Source: Burkholderiales bacterium (GTDB lineage Bacteria > Pseudomonadota > Gammaproteobacteria > Burkholderiales > Burkholderiaceae_C). Taken from it: DNA of 64,000 nucleotides. The stretch's first letter is position 1; every line of letters begins with the position of its first letter. Shown here piece by piece: positions 1-9,363 of the stretch. Below the pieces are notes generated by a model, which did no database searches, was not told the origin of the DNA, and saw nothing but the letters and a program-made list of their open reading frames with translations. A program made the position numbers and the translations under genes. Location of the stretch: positions 434,001 to 498,000 of the forward strand of contig JACRPO010000003.1 in assembly GCA_016223165.1 (NCBI GenBank), in the 5' to 3' direction.

Positions 1-849
1 TCCATCGTCGAGCGCGCCACCGCCCGGCGCTGCATGCAGGATGTCGACGTCGTGCTGCATGCCGCCACGCTGCACAAGCCGCATGTCGAGTCGCATGCGC
101 GCCAGGCCTTCATCGACGTCAACCTCACCGGCACGCTCAACCTGCTCGAAGCCGCCGCCCAGCGGGGTGTCGGGCGCGTCAAGGCCTTCGTCTTCACGAG
201 CACGACGAGCGCATTCGGCGACGCGCTGGTGCCGCCGCCCGGCGAGCCGGCGGCATGGATCACCGAAGACGTGGCACCGCGGCCGAAGAACATCTACGGC
301 GTCACCAAGGTCGCCGCCGAGGACCTGTGCCAGCTGTTCCACCGCAACCAGCAGCTGCCGGTGATCGTGCTGCGCACCTCGCGCTTCTTTCCCGAAGACG
401 ACGACCAGGCGGCGACGCGCGACGCCTACGCCGAGGAGAACGCCAAGGCCAACGAGTTCCTGTACCGCCGCGTCGAGATCGAGGACGTCGTCGGCGCGCA
501 CCTGCTGGCCATCGAGCGCGCGCGCGAGCTCGGCTTTGGCAAGTACATCGTCAGCGCGACCTCGCCGTTCACGCCCGCCGACCTGGCCGCGCTGCGCCGC
601 GACGCACCGGCCGTCGTGCGCCGCCTCGTGCCTTCGTACGAAGCCGTCTATGCGGCGCGCGGCTGGCGCATGTTCCCGAGCCTCGACCGCGTCTACGTCA
701 ACGAGCGCGCGCGGCGCGAGCTCGGCTGGCAGCCGCGGCACGACTTCGCCTCGGTCGTGGCGCGGCTCGCTGGCGGCGGCGACCTGCGCAGCCCGCTCGC
801 TCTGCAGGTCGGCGCGAAGGGCTATCACCGCACGGGCGGCGCGGCGTAG
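1..849 (+). CDS. NAD-dependent epimerase/dehydratase (extended SDR), 5' end outside window
   Basis: The reading frame is open from the first base, so the gene starts upstream and lacks its N-terminal GxxGxxG nucleotide loop here. The visible 282 residues fit an extended SDR sugar-nucleotide epimerase: the VDVVLHAA strand, a VNLTGTLNLLEAA stretch, the serine/threonine-rich STTSAFG active-site strand, and the catalytic YxxxK as YGVTK. The end of the fold (substrate domain with RELGW) is present. The next gene downstream is convergent. The exact substrate cannot be told from the sequence. Confidence 0.85.
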   Translation, partial: SIVERATARRCMQDVDVVLHAATLHKPHVESHARQAFIDVNLTGTLNLLEAAAQRGVGRVKAFVFTSTTSAFGDALVPPPGEPAAWITEDVAPRPKNIYGVTKVAAEDLCQLFHRNQQLPVIVLRTSRFFPEDDDQAATRDAYAEENAKANEFLYRRVEIEDVVGAHLLAIERARELGFGKYIVSATSPFTPADLAALRRDAPAVVRRLVPSYEAVYAARGWRMFPSLDRVYVNERARRELGWQPRHDFASVVARLAGGGDLRSPLALQVGAKGYHRTGGAA

Positions 850-902
850 CGGGCCTGGATCCCGGCGGCGGCCGCGGCCCGACGCGACGTCGGCCCCGGC
901 GC

Positions 903-3215
903 TCAGTGGATCGTCGTCGAAGTGTGTCCCGGGTCCGGCGCGTACGGCGCGTACGGCGCGCCGTGCAGCGGCAGCTCGCGCCACGCTTCACCACAGGCCA
1001 CGACCCGCGCCTGCTCGGCCGAAAGCGGCGGCGCGAGCAGGAAGCCCTGCCCGAGTTCGCAGCCCATCGCTTCGAGCTGCCGGCGCTGCGGCTCCGTCTC
1101 GATGCCTTCGGCCAGCACCGCCTTGCCCAGCGAATTGCCGAGCGAAATGATGGAGCGCACGACGGCCGCCTCGCGCGAGCCCTCGGTGAGCCGGGCGACG
1201 AACGAGCGGTCGATCTTCAGCGTGTCGATGGGCAGCGTGGCGAGGTGGCTGAGCGACGAGTAGCCGGTGCCGAAGTCGTCCACCGCCACCCCGACGCCCA
1301 TCTGGCGCAGCTCGGTGAGAACGGCGAGCGCGCATTCCAGGCGCGACATCAGGATGTGTTCGGTCAGTTCGAGCGTCAGCTGGCGCGCCTGCAGGCCCGA
1401 CTCGACGAGCGCGCGCGAGACGCGCGCGACGAACGCCGGGTGCGCGATGTCGTGGCCCGAGACGTTGACGCTCATCGTCAGGAGCGGCGCCTGCGCCGGC
1501 CGCTCGTCCTGCCAGCGCCGCAGCTGCCGGCAGGCGCACTGCAGCACGAATTCGCTGATGCGCACCATCATGCCGGCCTCCTCGGCGATGGGCAGGAAGA
1601 TGCCGGGCGCGAGCGTGCCGTCGACAGGGTGCTGCCAGCGCACCAGCGCCTCGAAGCCGGCGAGGCGGCCGCTGGCGAGCTCCTGGATGGGCTGGTAGGC
1701 CAGCGCCAGCTGCCCCGTCTCGATGGCATGCCGCAGCTCGCCCTCCAGGCGCAGCCGGCGCGCCACCTCGGTGTGCAGGTGGGTGTCGAACAGCGCGTAG
1801 CGTGCCTTGCCCGCGCCCTTGGCCTTGTACATGGCGGTGTCGGCGTCGCGCAGCACCTGCTCGGGCGTGGTGTAGCCGAAGCGGCTGAACGTGATGCCGA
1901 TGCTGGCGCTGGTGATGAGCTCGGTGCCGGCGACATGGAACGGGCGGGCGAGCGCTTCCATCAGCCGCTCGGCGAGCGCCACCACCGCGGCCTCGCCGGC
2001 CAGCTGCCGCACGAGCACCGCGAACTCGTCGCCACCCAGCCGCGCCACCACGTCGCCCGGGCGCAGGCTCGCCTGGATGCGATGCGACACCTGCACGAGG
2101 AAGTCGTCGCCGGCGTCGTGGCCGAGGCTGTCGTTGATGAGCTTGAAGCGGTCGAAGTCCAGGAACATCACCGCGAAGTCGTTCGCTGCGGGCGCACGCG
2201 CGGCGGCCACGGCCTCCTTCAGCAGCTCGAGCAGGCGGCGGCGGTTGGGCAGGCTGGTCAGGCTGTCGTGGAAGGCCAGGTGCTGGTAGCGGCGCTCGCT
2301 CGCTTCCAGCTCGCGCATGTGGCGCACGGCCAGCTGGGCCTCGCGTGCAGCGGCCTCGGCGCGCACGGCGTCGGCCGCCACGGCCGCCTCCTGCCGGCCG
2401 AACTGGTGGTGCAGCGCCGCGAGCAGCATCGCCAGCACCGGCACGAGGCCGACGATGACGCCGCCGCCGTAGACCTTGTAGGCGAGGAAGACGAGCGACG
2501 CCACCACGGCGCTGCCGGCATAGGCCATGCCCACCCAGCCGAAGACGCCGACGAGATCGGCGCCGCGCAGCCATTCGCGGCGCTTCAGGCGCGGCAGGAT
2601 GCCGAGCAGCACCGAGATGGCGACGAAGTAGGCGAGCGCCATCACGAGGGTGGCGGCGATCACCCAGCCGGCGTTCTGAGCCTGTCCGGGGGCATGCACG
2701 GCCTGCACGACCGCCAGCGCGCCATGCAGGGCGCTGCCGGCGCCGAGCATGGCGATGGCGGCCAGCGCCGGGCTGGCGATGCGGCTGGACCAGCGCCGCG
2801 TGGTGCGCCACGAGCCGGCCAGGGCCTCGGCGGCGGCCACCACTGCCGCCGCCGGTGCGCCATGCATCAGCAGCAGGACGAAGATGACGGTTTCGCCGGC
2901 CGTGAACGAGGTCTTGGACTGCCGGATGCGCACCGGGAACAGGCCCGCCACGATGGCCAGCGCCGTGCCGGCCAGCAGGTGCATCCACAGCTCGGCGCTG
3001 CCGTCGGCCAGCCGGCGCACGGCGTAGGCGAGCGCCGCCGTGCCCAGCGCGACCACAGTCCACCAGTACGCCGTGGCGCGCCGGTTGTAGTCGGGCAGCA
3101 GCCAGGCGTGCAGGCGCCGATACGGGCCGGCGGCGGCGGGGCTGTCGGTCGGTGGCGAAGGTGGGGCGGGCGAGGTCACGGGCAGCACGGGAGTGCACGC
3201 CGGACAGGCGGGCAC
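903..3215 (-). CDS. Membrane-bound GGDEF-EAL c-di-GMP turnover protein
   Basis: About 770 residues. The N-terminal 230 or so contain several hydrophobic helices (a MASE-like membrane sensor), then a short coiled linker, a GGDEF domain with the intact signature RLGGDEFAVLV, and an EAL domain with FEALVRW, DDFGTGYSS, KIDRSFV and LAEGIET. Both catalytic signatures look complete, so the protein could make or degrade cyclic di-GMP. The frame stays open far upstream, but that part is antisense to the protease gene. I placed the start at a GTG at 3215, just after the protease stop; GTGs at 3188 and 3179 are alternatives. No ATG lies nearby. Confidence 0.85.
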   Translation of the reverse strand: MPACPACTPVLPVTSPAPPSPPTDSPAAAGPYRRLHAWLLPDYNRRATAYWWTVVALGTAALAYAVRRLADGSAELWMHLLAGTALAIVAGLFPVRIRQSKTSFTAGETVIFVLLLMHGAPAAAVVAAAEALAGSWRTTRRWSSRIASPALAAIAMLGAGSALHGALAVVQAVHAPGQAQNAGWVIAATLVMALAYFVAISVLLGILPRLKRREWLRGADLVGVFGWVGMAYAGSAVVASLVFLAYKVYGGGVIVGLVPVLAMLLAALHHQFGRQEAAVAADAVRAEAAAREAQLAVRHMRELEASERRYQHLAFHDSLTSLPNRRRLLELLKEAVAAARAPAANDFAVMFLDFDRFKLINDSLGHDAGDDFLVQVSHRIQASLRPGDVVARLGGDEFAVLVRQLAGEAAVVALAERLMEALARPFHVAGTELITSASIGITFSRFGYTTPEQVLRDADTAMYKAKGAGKARYALFDTHLHTEVARRLRLEGELRHAIETGQLALAYQPIQELASGRLAGFEALVRWQHPVDGTLAPGIFLPIAEEAGMMVRISEFVLQCACRQLRRWQDERPAQAPLLTMSVNVSGHDIAHPAFVARVSRALVESGLQARQLTLELTEHILMSRLECALAVLTELRQMGVGVAVDDFGTGYSSLSHLATLPIDTLKIDRSFVARLTEGSREAAVVRSIISLGNSLGKAVLAEGIETEPQRRQLEAMGCELGQGFLLAPPLSAEQARVVACGEAWRELPLHGAPYAPYAPDPGHTSTTIH

Positions 3216-3271
3216 CCCTCGAACGAGTTGTCGGCTGCCCGGCTCGGGGCTTGAGTGCTCCGGCCCCCGGG

Positions 3272-5587
3272 TCAGGGTTCGCCGGTGACGAGCTTCTCGC
3301 GTGTGTTCGCCGGATTGGTCGTGCCGGCCTCGCTGAGCACGAGGCCTTCGCTGAGCACGAGGCCTTCGCTCAGCACGAGGCCCTCGCTGAGCACGAGGCC
3401 CTCGCTCAACACGAGCCCTTCGCTGAGCACGAGGCCTTCGCTGAGCACCAGCCCTTCGCTGAGCACGATCCCCTGCGTCAAGGTCTTGCCGCTCGAGGCC
3501 CACGACGACAGCGTCGCGCTGGGCAGGAAGACGCCGGTCCTGCCGAGCATCGACGAGGTGCCGGCGAGCTCGCCCAGCGTCACCACGCCCGGCGTGACCA
3601 GCGTCGTGTTGCGCGCCTTGGCCTGCAGCACGGCCATCGGAAAGACGCTGTTCGGCCACAGGCGCGTCTGCAGCTGGTAGACGGTCTTGCCCACCCACAG
3701 CAGGCGCGGGTCGTACCAAGTCTGCCATTGGCGGAACAGCGCCTCGCCGGTGAGGATGCGGTTGCCGCCCGCAAAGACAAGCCGACCCCACGGCACCGTC
3801 TGGCCGTTGATCACCGAACTCGGCGTGGGCAACGGGTCGCCGGACCAGTACTGCATCGGCGAGCCGGCGGCGAGGGTCTCGCCGTTGACCATGCGCCAGT
3901 GGATGTCGCTGCGCACGGCCCGGGCCAGGCGCACCGCGCCTTCGATGTTCAGCGCACCGGCGCCCTGCTGCAGCAGGTTGGCGCCCGGCAGCGTCTGCGC
4001 CGAGTACTGCAGGATGGCCTTGATGAGTGGCGGTGTCAGGCCGGAGTTGGCCTCCAGCATCAGCGCCACCGCGCCGGCAACCACCGGCGCCGAGACCGAG
4101 GTGCCGCTCAACATCATCAACGCGCCGTTCTTGTCCTGCCTGGCGCCGCTCACCGCGGTGATCTCGGGGTAGCGCGTGGCCAGCCCGTTCCAGGCACCGG
4201 TGGCCTTGGTACCGCTCACGTTCTCGCCGAGCGCCGCGACGATGCGGTTGCCCGGAGCGACGAGGTCGGGCTTGAGCAGGTTGTCGGCGACGCGCACGCC
4301 GGTGCTGTCGACATACCGGCCGCGCGTCGGCCCACGCGAACTGAAGTTGTTGACGACGTCGTCGCCGCGCGAGTCGGTCCCCTTCAGGTTGACCGAGCCG
4401 ACGGTGATGACGCTCGGCTCGTGGCCCGGCGAGCTGACCGTGCCGTAGGCCTGGCGACCCTTGCCGTCGACGCCGAAGTTGCCGGCCGCGACGATGACGG
4501 TGATGCCCTGCGCGACGGCGCTGCGCACGGCGCGCGCCAGCGGGTCGGTGCGCCACGATTCGCTCGAATCGGCGCCCAGGCTCAGGTTCATCACGCGGAT
4601 GCCGTACCACTTGCTGTAGTAGATGACCCAGTCGATGCCGGCCAGCACGTCGGAGAGCTGTCCGTAGCCGTTGTCGTCGAGCACGCGCACGTCGTACAGA
4701 TTGGCGTTGGGCGCAATGCCGGTGGTGTCCGGGCTCTGGCCGGCGCCGCGGCCGGCGATCACGGCCGCGACATGGGAGCCGTGGCCGTAGCGGTCCTGGC
4801 GGTCGGAGCGGGCGGCGGCTATGGCCTGCGTGTAGTTCCACATCGTCGGGCTGGTCGGGTTCAGCGTGCCCGAGACGTCGATGCCCGGCGTCCAGTCCTT
4901 CACACCGGCGCGCACGGCATCGCCGACCTTGGTGAAGTTGACCGCCTCACGCACGCGGCTCTCGCCGACGGCGTCGCCGGCGAAGTTCCTGTGCTGCCAG
5001 GCGATGCCCGAGTCGAGCACGGCGATCGCGACGCCGCGGCCGGTGAGGCCGGTCATGGTGGCGTAGTTCGTGGTACCGGTGCTGCGCAGCTGTGCCACGC
5101 CCGTGACCTTCTCGAGCGTGCTGGCGCTGCGCGTCATCAGGCGGTTGGGCGAGATGCTCTGCACGTCGCTGCGCGCGGCGATCGTGGCCACCTTGTTCGC
5201 GGGCAGCATGGCGGCCAGGCCGAGCACCGAGCTGTAGCGGTAGTAGATCGAGCCGCCGGCGGCCATCACGGCGCTGCGCAGCGAGGCGAGTTCGGCGTCG
5301 TCGGTGTTGCCGATGATCAGCACCTTGACGTAGCGCACGCCGTTCACGTCGCGCGCCCAGTTGACCGCCGGCGTCGTGGCCGCCGACAGCGCCGACTGCA
5401 GGTCGGTGGCGATCTTGGACGTCTGGGCTTGCGCCGCCGGCACGCTCGCCACACCGAGCACGGCGAGCAGCCCGAGCGCGGCGAGCGCGCGCCGGCAGGT
5501 GGCGATGAGGGCCGAAGACGTGACGGTGCGGGCGCGTTGGAAGGCGATGATCAAGGGAGACCTCGATGACGGTGTGCCGACACGCAC
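3272..5587 (-). CDS. Secreted subtilisin-like (S8) serine protease with C-terminal LVLSEG repeats
   Basis: 771 residues. An N-terminal hydrophobic segment ending VPAAQA is a likely Sec signal peptide, followed by an inhibitor-like propeptide and the S8 catalytic domain. The triad is visible: Asp in AVLDSGI (about residue 192), His in GHGSHVAAV (about 272) and Ser in SGTSVSAP (about 495), plus the oxyanion Asn in VAAGNFG. A roughly 200-residue extension follows the catalytic domain and ends in eight copies of a 6-residue repeat. The start could be the ATG at 5587, or a TTG at 5554 that has a GAGG about 8 bases upstream and gives a more usual signal peptide. Confidence 0.88.
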   Translation of the reverse strand: MRVGTPSSRSPLIIAFQRARTVTSSALIATCRRALAALGLLAVLGVASVPAAQAQTSKIATDLQSALSAATTPAVNWARDVNGVRYVKVLIIGNTDDAELASLRSAVMAAGGSIYYRYSSVLGLAAMLPANKVATIAARSDVQSISPNRLMTRSASTLEKVTGVAQLRSTGTTNYATMTGLTGRGVAIAVLDSGIAWQHRNFAGDAVGESRVREAVNFTKVGDAVRAGVKDWTPGIDVSGTLNPTSPTMWNYTQAIAAARSDRQDRYGHGSHVAAVIAGRGAGQSPDTTGIAPNANLYDVRVLDDNGYGQLSDVLAGIDWVIYYSKWYGIRVMNLSLGADSSESWRTDPLARAVRSAVAQGITVIVAAGNFGVDGKGRQAYGTVSSPGHEPSVITVGSVNLKGTDSRGDDVVNNFSSRGPTRGRYVDSTGVRVADNLLKPDLVAPGNRIVAALGENVSGTKATGAWNGLATRYPEITAVSGARQDKNGALMMLSGTSVSAPVVAGAVALMLEANSGLTPPLIKAILQYSAQTLPGANLLQQGAGALNIEGAVRLARAVRSDIHWRMVNGETLAAGSPMQYWSGDPLPTPSSVINGQTVPWGRLVFAGGNRILTGEALFRQWQTWYDPRLLWVGKTVYQLQTRLWPNSVFPMAVLQAKARNTTLVTPGVVTLGELAGTSSMLGRTGVFLPSATLSSWASSGKTLTQGIVLSEGLVLSEGLVLSEGLVLSEGLVLSEGLVLSEGLVLSEGLVLSEAGTTNPANTREKLVTGEP
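3333..3476 (-). repeat. Eight tandem 18-bp units inside the S8 protease gene
   Basis: Eight consecutive 18-base units, on the plus strand close to ctgagcacgaggccttcg, with a few synonymous or near-synonymous differences. On the coding strand they give repeated LVLSEG near the protein C terminus. Copy number in such a perfect-length array can change without breaking the frame. Confidence 0.95.
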
Positions 5588-5769
5588 CGAACCGGGGCGT
5601 GCTGCTGATCGACCCTACCGCGACTGGTCTTGTGACCACCCTCGCCGGATCAGCGGGGACGCAACCGACAGATGTGTCGCCCTTGCGCTGCTGATGCAAC
5701 GGATTGTTCGTCAGCTGCAACCGCCGTGCATCGAGGTCGGCCCGATCGCGCGCGGCGGTGCGCAATAGC

Positions 5770-8184
5770 TCACGTCATCTTTTCTCGCCTGGCGAGTCCC
5801 AGGGTCGTGCAGGCGGCCTCGGGCCGCGGCAGGATGAAGCGGGCCAGCGCCGGCAGCAGCACGAGCGCGCCGACCATGTTCCACAGGAACATGAAGGCGA
5901 GCAGCAGGCCCATGTCGGCCTGGAACTTGATGGGCGAGAAGAACCAGGTGCCCACCGCGAGCGCCAGCGTGAGCCCGGTGAGCAGCACGACACGGCCGGT
6001 GAACTGCAGCGCCTGCCGATAGGCCTCGTCCAGCGTCGCACCGCCGCGCAGCCGGGCCAGCATCACCGCCAGCACGTAGAGCGCGTAGTCGACGCCGATG
6101 CCGACGCCCAGCGCGATGACCGGCAGCGTCGCCACCTTCACGCCCATGCCGAGCAGCACCATCAGCGCTTCGCAGAGGATGGAGGTCAGCACCAGCGGCA
6201 GCACCGCCACCAGCGTCGCGCGCCACGAGCGGAAGGTGAACCAGCACAGCGCCAGCACGGCGCCGTAGACCCACAGCAGCATCTCGCGCATCGCCTGCTG
6301 CACGACGATGTTGGTCGCCGCGGCGATGCCGGCCGAGCCGGCCGCGAGCATGAAGCGGGCCTCGCTCTTCGGCTGCTCGGCGATGAAGGCCTCGACCGCC
6401 TCGACCACGCGCGCCAGCGTCGCCGCCTTGTGGTCCCTCAGGTAGACGTAGAGCGAGAGGAAAGAGCAGCCCTGGTTGAAGAGCTCGCGCGGCGCGCGCG
6501 CCTGCACGCCGCCGAGCGCCTTGTCGCTGGGGATCAGCTCGTACCACTTCAGGTTGCCTTCGTTGTAGCCGACCATCGCGAGCTTGGACAGCCCGGCCAT
6601 CGACTGCGTGCCCTCGACGCCTGGCAGCTGCTGCAGCCGCCAGGCGAGGTCGTCGACGCGCGACAGCGTCGCGTAGCGCGTGCACTGGTCTTCGGGGGTG
6701 GCCACCATCACCGTCAGGATGTCGGTGCTCGCCGCGTAGTGCTGCACGATGTAGGCGTTGTCGCGGTTGTAGCGGGAGTCGGGCCGCAGCTCGGGCGCGC
6801 CGGGGTCGAGGTCGCCGATGGCCAGGCGCAGGCTGAGCGCGAACCCCGTGCCGGCGAGCAGCAGCGCGCCGGCGATGGCGGCGAGCGCCGGCCGCTGCCG
6901 CGTGAACGACCCGAGCAGCGCCCAGGCGCCGCGGGGTTCGCCCTGCTGCTCCTGCGCCAGGCTGCGCGCCGCCGCGTGCGGGCTGACGCCGGCGAAGGAC
7001 AGCAGCACCGGCAGCAGCACGAGGTTGGTGAAGATCAGCACCGCCACGCCGATGCTGGCGACGACGGCCAGGTCCTGGATGACGCGGATCGGGATCAGCG
7101 CCAGCACCGCGAAGCCCACCGCGTCGCACAGCAGCGCCGTGAGCCCGGCGACGAAGAGGCGGCGGAAGGTGTAGCGCGCGGCCACCACGCGGTGCGTGCC
7201 GCGCCCCACATCCTGCAGGATGCCGTTCATCTTCTGCGCACCGTGGCTCATGCCGATGGCGAAGACGAGAAAGGGCACGAGGATCGAATAGGGGTCGAGC
7301 TCGTAGCCCGCCAGCCGCAGCAGCCCGAACTGCCACACCACCGCCACGAGCGAACAGGAAACCACGAGCACGGTGGAGCGCACGCAACGCGTGTAGCCGA
7401 ACAGCACGCCGGCGGTGATGACCAGCGCCAGCGCGAAGAAGCCGAGCATCTGCTTCAGCCCTTCCATCAGGTCGCCCACCACCTTGGCAAAGCCGATGAC
7501 GTGGATGCGCACGCGCTCGCCCTGGTATTTGTCGCGCAGCGCCTCGACGCGGCCGGCGAGCTCGGCATAGTCGAGCGCGGCGCCGCTGCGCGGGTCCTTG
7601 TCGAGCAGCGGCACGTAGACGATGCTGCTCCTGAAGTCGGCGGCCACGAGCTGACCGATCTCGCCCGAGCGCTCGACATTGGCGCGCACCTCGGCCATCG
7701 CCTCGGGGCTGCCGTCGTAGCGGTCGCTCATCACGGTGTCGCCGTCCAGGCCTTCCTCGCTCACCGCCACCCAGCGCGTATTGCTGGTCCACAGCGACTT
7801 CATGAACGGCCGGTCGACGCCGGGCAGCAGGAAGACATCGTCGTTGAGTCGGCGCAGCGCTTCGAGGTAGTCCTTGTCGAAGATCGTGCCATCGGTGACC
7901 GCGATCGCGATGCGCAGCGCGTTGCCCTGGCCGGCGAGGTTGGGCTTGTTCGCGAGGTAGTTGGCGATGTAGGGGTGCTGGGTCGGGATCGTCTTCTCGA
8001 AGCTGGCGGAGAGCTCCAGCGCCAGCGCCTGCCAGCCGAGCACGAGCGTGGCCAGCAGGCACAGCGCCAGCACCCAGGGGCGATGGTTGAAGAACAGGCG
8101 CTCGGCCGTGGAGCCTGAGCACGGGTCGAAGTCCTCCAGGTGCTGGATGACAGGCTGCTCGGCGATGGTGGCGGACAGGCTCAC
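5770..8184 (-). CDS. RND superfamily exporter (HAE3/MMPL type)
   Basis: 804 residues with the RND layout: one N-terminal membrane helix (about residues 31-51), a large periplasmic loop, a block of five or six helices, then the same pattern repeated in the second half with a second loop around residues 450-630. The size and single-chain duplicated form fit the hydrophobe-exporter/MMPL branch and not tripartite drug pumps; no adaptor or TolC gene is nearby. It is the last gene of a leftward set with YCF48, DUF1329 and DUF1302 genes, a combination seen in many proteobacteria that use hydrophobic substrates. Its cargo is not known from the sequence. Confidence 0.88.
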   Translation of the reverse strand: MSLSATIAEQPVIQHLEDFDPCSGSTAERLFFNHRPWVLALCLLATLVLGWQALALELSASFEKTIPTQHPYIANYLANKPNLAGQGNALRIAIAVTDGTIFDKDYLEALRRLNDDVFLLPGVDRPFMKSLWTSNTRWVAVSEEGLDGDTVMSDRYDGSPEAMAEVRANVERSGEIGQLVAADFRSSIVYVPLLDKDPRSGAALDYAELAGRVEALRDKYQGERVRIHVIGFAKVVGDLMEGLKQMLGFFALALVITAGVLFGYTRCVRSTVLVVSCSLVAVVWQFGLLRLAGYELDPYSILVPFLVFAIGMSHGAQKMNGILQDVGRGTHRVVAARYTFRRLFVAGLTALLCDAVGFAVLALIPIRVIQDLAVVASIGVAVLIFTNLVLLPVLLSFAGVSPHAAARSLAQEQQGEPRGAWALLGSFTRQRPALAAIAGALLLAGTGFALSLRLAIGDLDPGAPELRPDSRYNRDNAYIVQHYAASTDILTVMVATPEDQCTRYATLSRVDDLAWRLQQLPGVEGTQSMAGLSKLAMVGYNEGNLKWYELIPSDKALGGVQARAPRELFNQGCSFLSLYVYLRDHKAATLARVVEAVEAFIAEQPKSEARFMLAAGSAGIAAATNIVVQQAMREMLLWVYGAVLALCWFTFRSWRATLVAVLPLVLTSILCEALMVLLGMGVKVATLPVIALGVGIGVDYALYVLAVMLARLRGGATLDEAYRQALQFTGRVVLLTGLTLALAVGTWFFSPIKFQADMGLLLAFMFLWNMVGALVLLPALARFILPRPEAACTTLGLARREKMT

Positions 8185-8310
8185 GACGATTGGGCTCGGA
8201 AGGGGGTCTCGGATGGGGGTCTCGCAAGCGAGCGAGCGTGTGCGCGGCGCGAGGCAGGAGCGCTGGCGGGGGCGCTGGCGGGAGCGAGAGGTGGCGGTAC
8301 GGCCCGCCGC

Positions 8311-9363
8311 TCAGGCGGCTTCGACGCGCCTCAAGCCGCGCAGCCCGGCCAGCACCAGCGCGCCCTTGCCCGCCGGCGCCAGCGCCGTGGCCGGGAACGG
8401 CGGCGCGGCGGGGCGGCGCTCGAAGTGCAGGCCGTCGTCGCGGCTCGTGAACAGGTCGCCGGTCTGCGCCAGCAGCACGAGCGCGCCGTCGTCGCGCTCG
8501 ACGGCGGCGCTGATGCCCACCGGCACGCCAGTGTTCACCGCGGCCCAGCGGCCGCCGAAGTCGGTGGAGCGCAGGACGTTGCCGCGCAGGCCGTAGGCGA
8601 GCAGCGTGCCGCTGCGCGCCGAGAGCAGGCCGAAGAAGCTGCCCTTGTACGGCGAGGCCAGCGCCTCGAAGCCGGCGCCGCCGTCGAGCGAGCGCAGCAT
8701 CAGCCCCTGCTCGCCGACGATGAGCAGCCGCTCGCCCGCGGCGCGCGCGCCGTACAGGTGCAGGCGCTTCGGATTCGGCAGCCGCGGCGCGAAGCTCGTG
8801 AAGCGCTTGCCGTCGCGCGACTCGAGCGCCAGACCGTAGGCGCCGACAACGAGCGCGCCCGCGCTGCCGATCTCCAGATCGAAGAAGGGCTTGTCGGGGC
8901 CGTCTTCGACGAGGCGCTGCGCATGCTTGCGCGCGGCGTCGTCGGGCGCGGCGTCGAGCGTCAGCTGCGCGGCACGCACGCCGTCCAGCTTCAGCGTCCA
9001 GCTCGCGCCGGCGTCGGCGGTGGCCAGCAGCACGCCGAGGTGGCCCGCGGCCCAGCCGTGCCGATCGTCGGCGAAGCGCAGCGCCGTCAGGCTCACCTGT
9101 ACCGGCACCTGCGCCTGCGTCCAGCTGCGGCCCTCGTCGTCGCTCGTGAGCACGATGCCGCGCTCGCCCGCCGCGACCAGGCGCCGGCCGGCGCGCGCGA
9201 GCGCGAGCATCGCGGCACCGGGCGCCAGCGGCGTGCGCAGCGCGGGTCGCTGCAGCACCGCGGGCGGCGTCGCGCCTGCCGCAACGCTGCCCGCTGCGCC
9301 AGCCAGCGCCGCGAACGCCGCGCCGCCGGCCGCCCGCAGCAGGGGGCGGCGCGCGAGACTCAT
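8311..9363 (-). CDS. YCF48/BNR-type beta-propeller protein, exported
   Basis: 350 residues. The N terminus (LARRPLLRAAGGAAFAAL) resembles a twin-arginine-like or Sec signal. The rest is repeated propeller blades with SxDxGxxW-type motifs (SDDEGRSWTQ, TADAGASWTL, SLDGGAGF, STDFGGRWA, SRDDGLHF), as in YCF48/HCF136 photosystem-assembly-like proteins. The start codon overlaps the stop of the DUF1329 gene by four bases (ATGA), showing translational coupling. It probably acts as a periplasmic partner of the RND transporter; this is inference from gene order. Confidence 0.82.
   Translation of the reverse strand: MSLARRPLLRAAGGAAFAALAGAAGSVAAGATPPAVLQRPALRTPLAPGAAMLALARAGRRLVAAGERGIVLTSDDEGRSWTQAQVPVQVSLTALRFADDRHGWAAGHLGVLLATADAGASWTLKLDGVRAAQLTLDAAPDDAARKHAQRLVEDGPDKPFFDLEIGSAGALVVGAYGLALESRDGKRFTSFAPRLPNPKRLHLYGARAAGERLLIVGEQGLMLRSLDGGAGFEALASPYKGSFFGLLSARSGTLLAYGLRGNVLRSTDFGGRWAAVNTGVPVGISAAVERDDGALVLLAQTGDLFTSRDDGLHFERRPAAPPFPATALAPAGKGALVLAGLRGLRRVEAA

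Noticed and set aside
255..3254. 999-residue open frame on the plus strand
   Set aside because: Antisense shadow of the GGDEF-EAL gene; arginine/histidine-rich composition without any domain, typical of GC-rich DNA.
3216..4841. Long N-terminal extension of the GGDEF-EAL frame
   Set aside because: Entirely overlaps the protease gene in another frame and has biased, low-sense composition.
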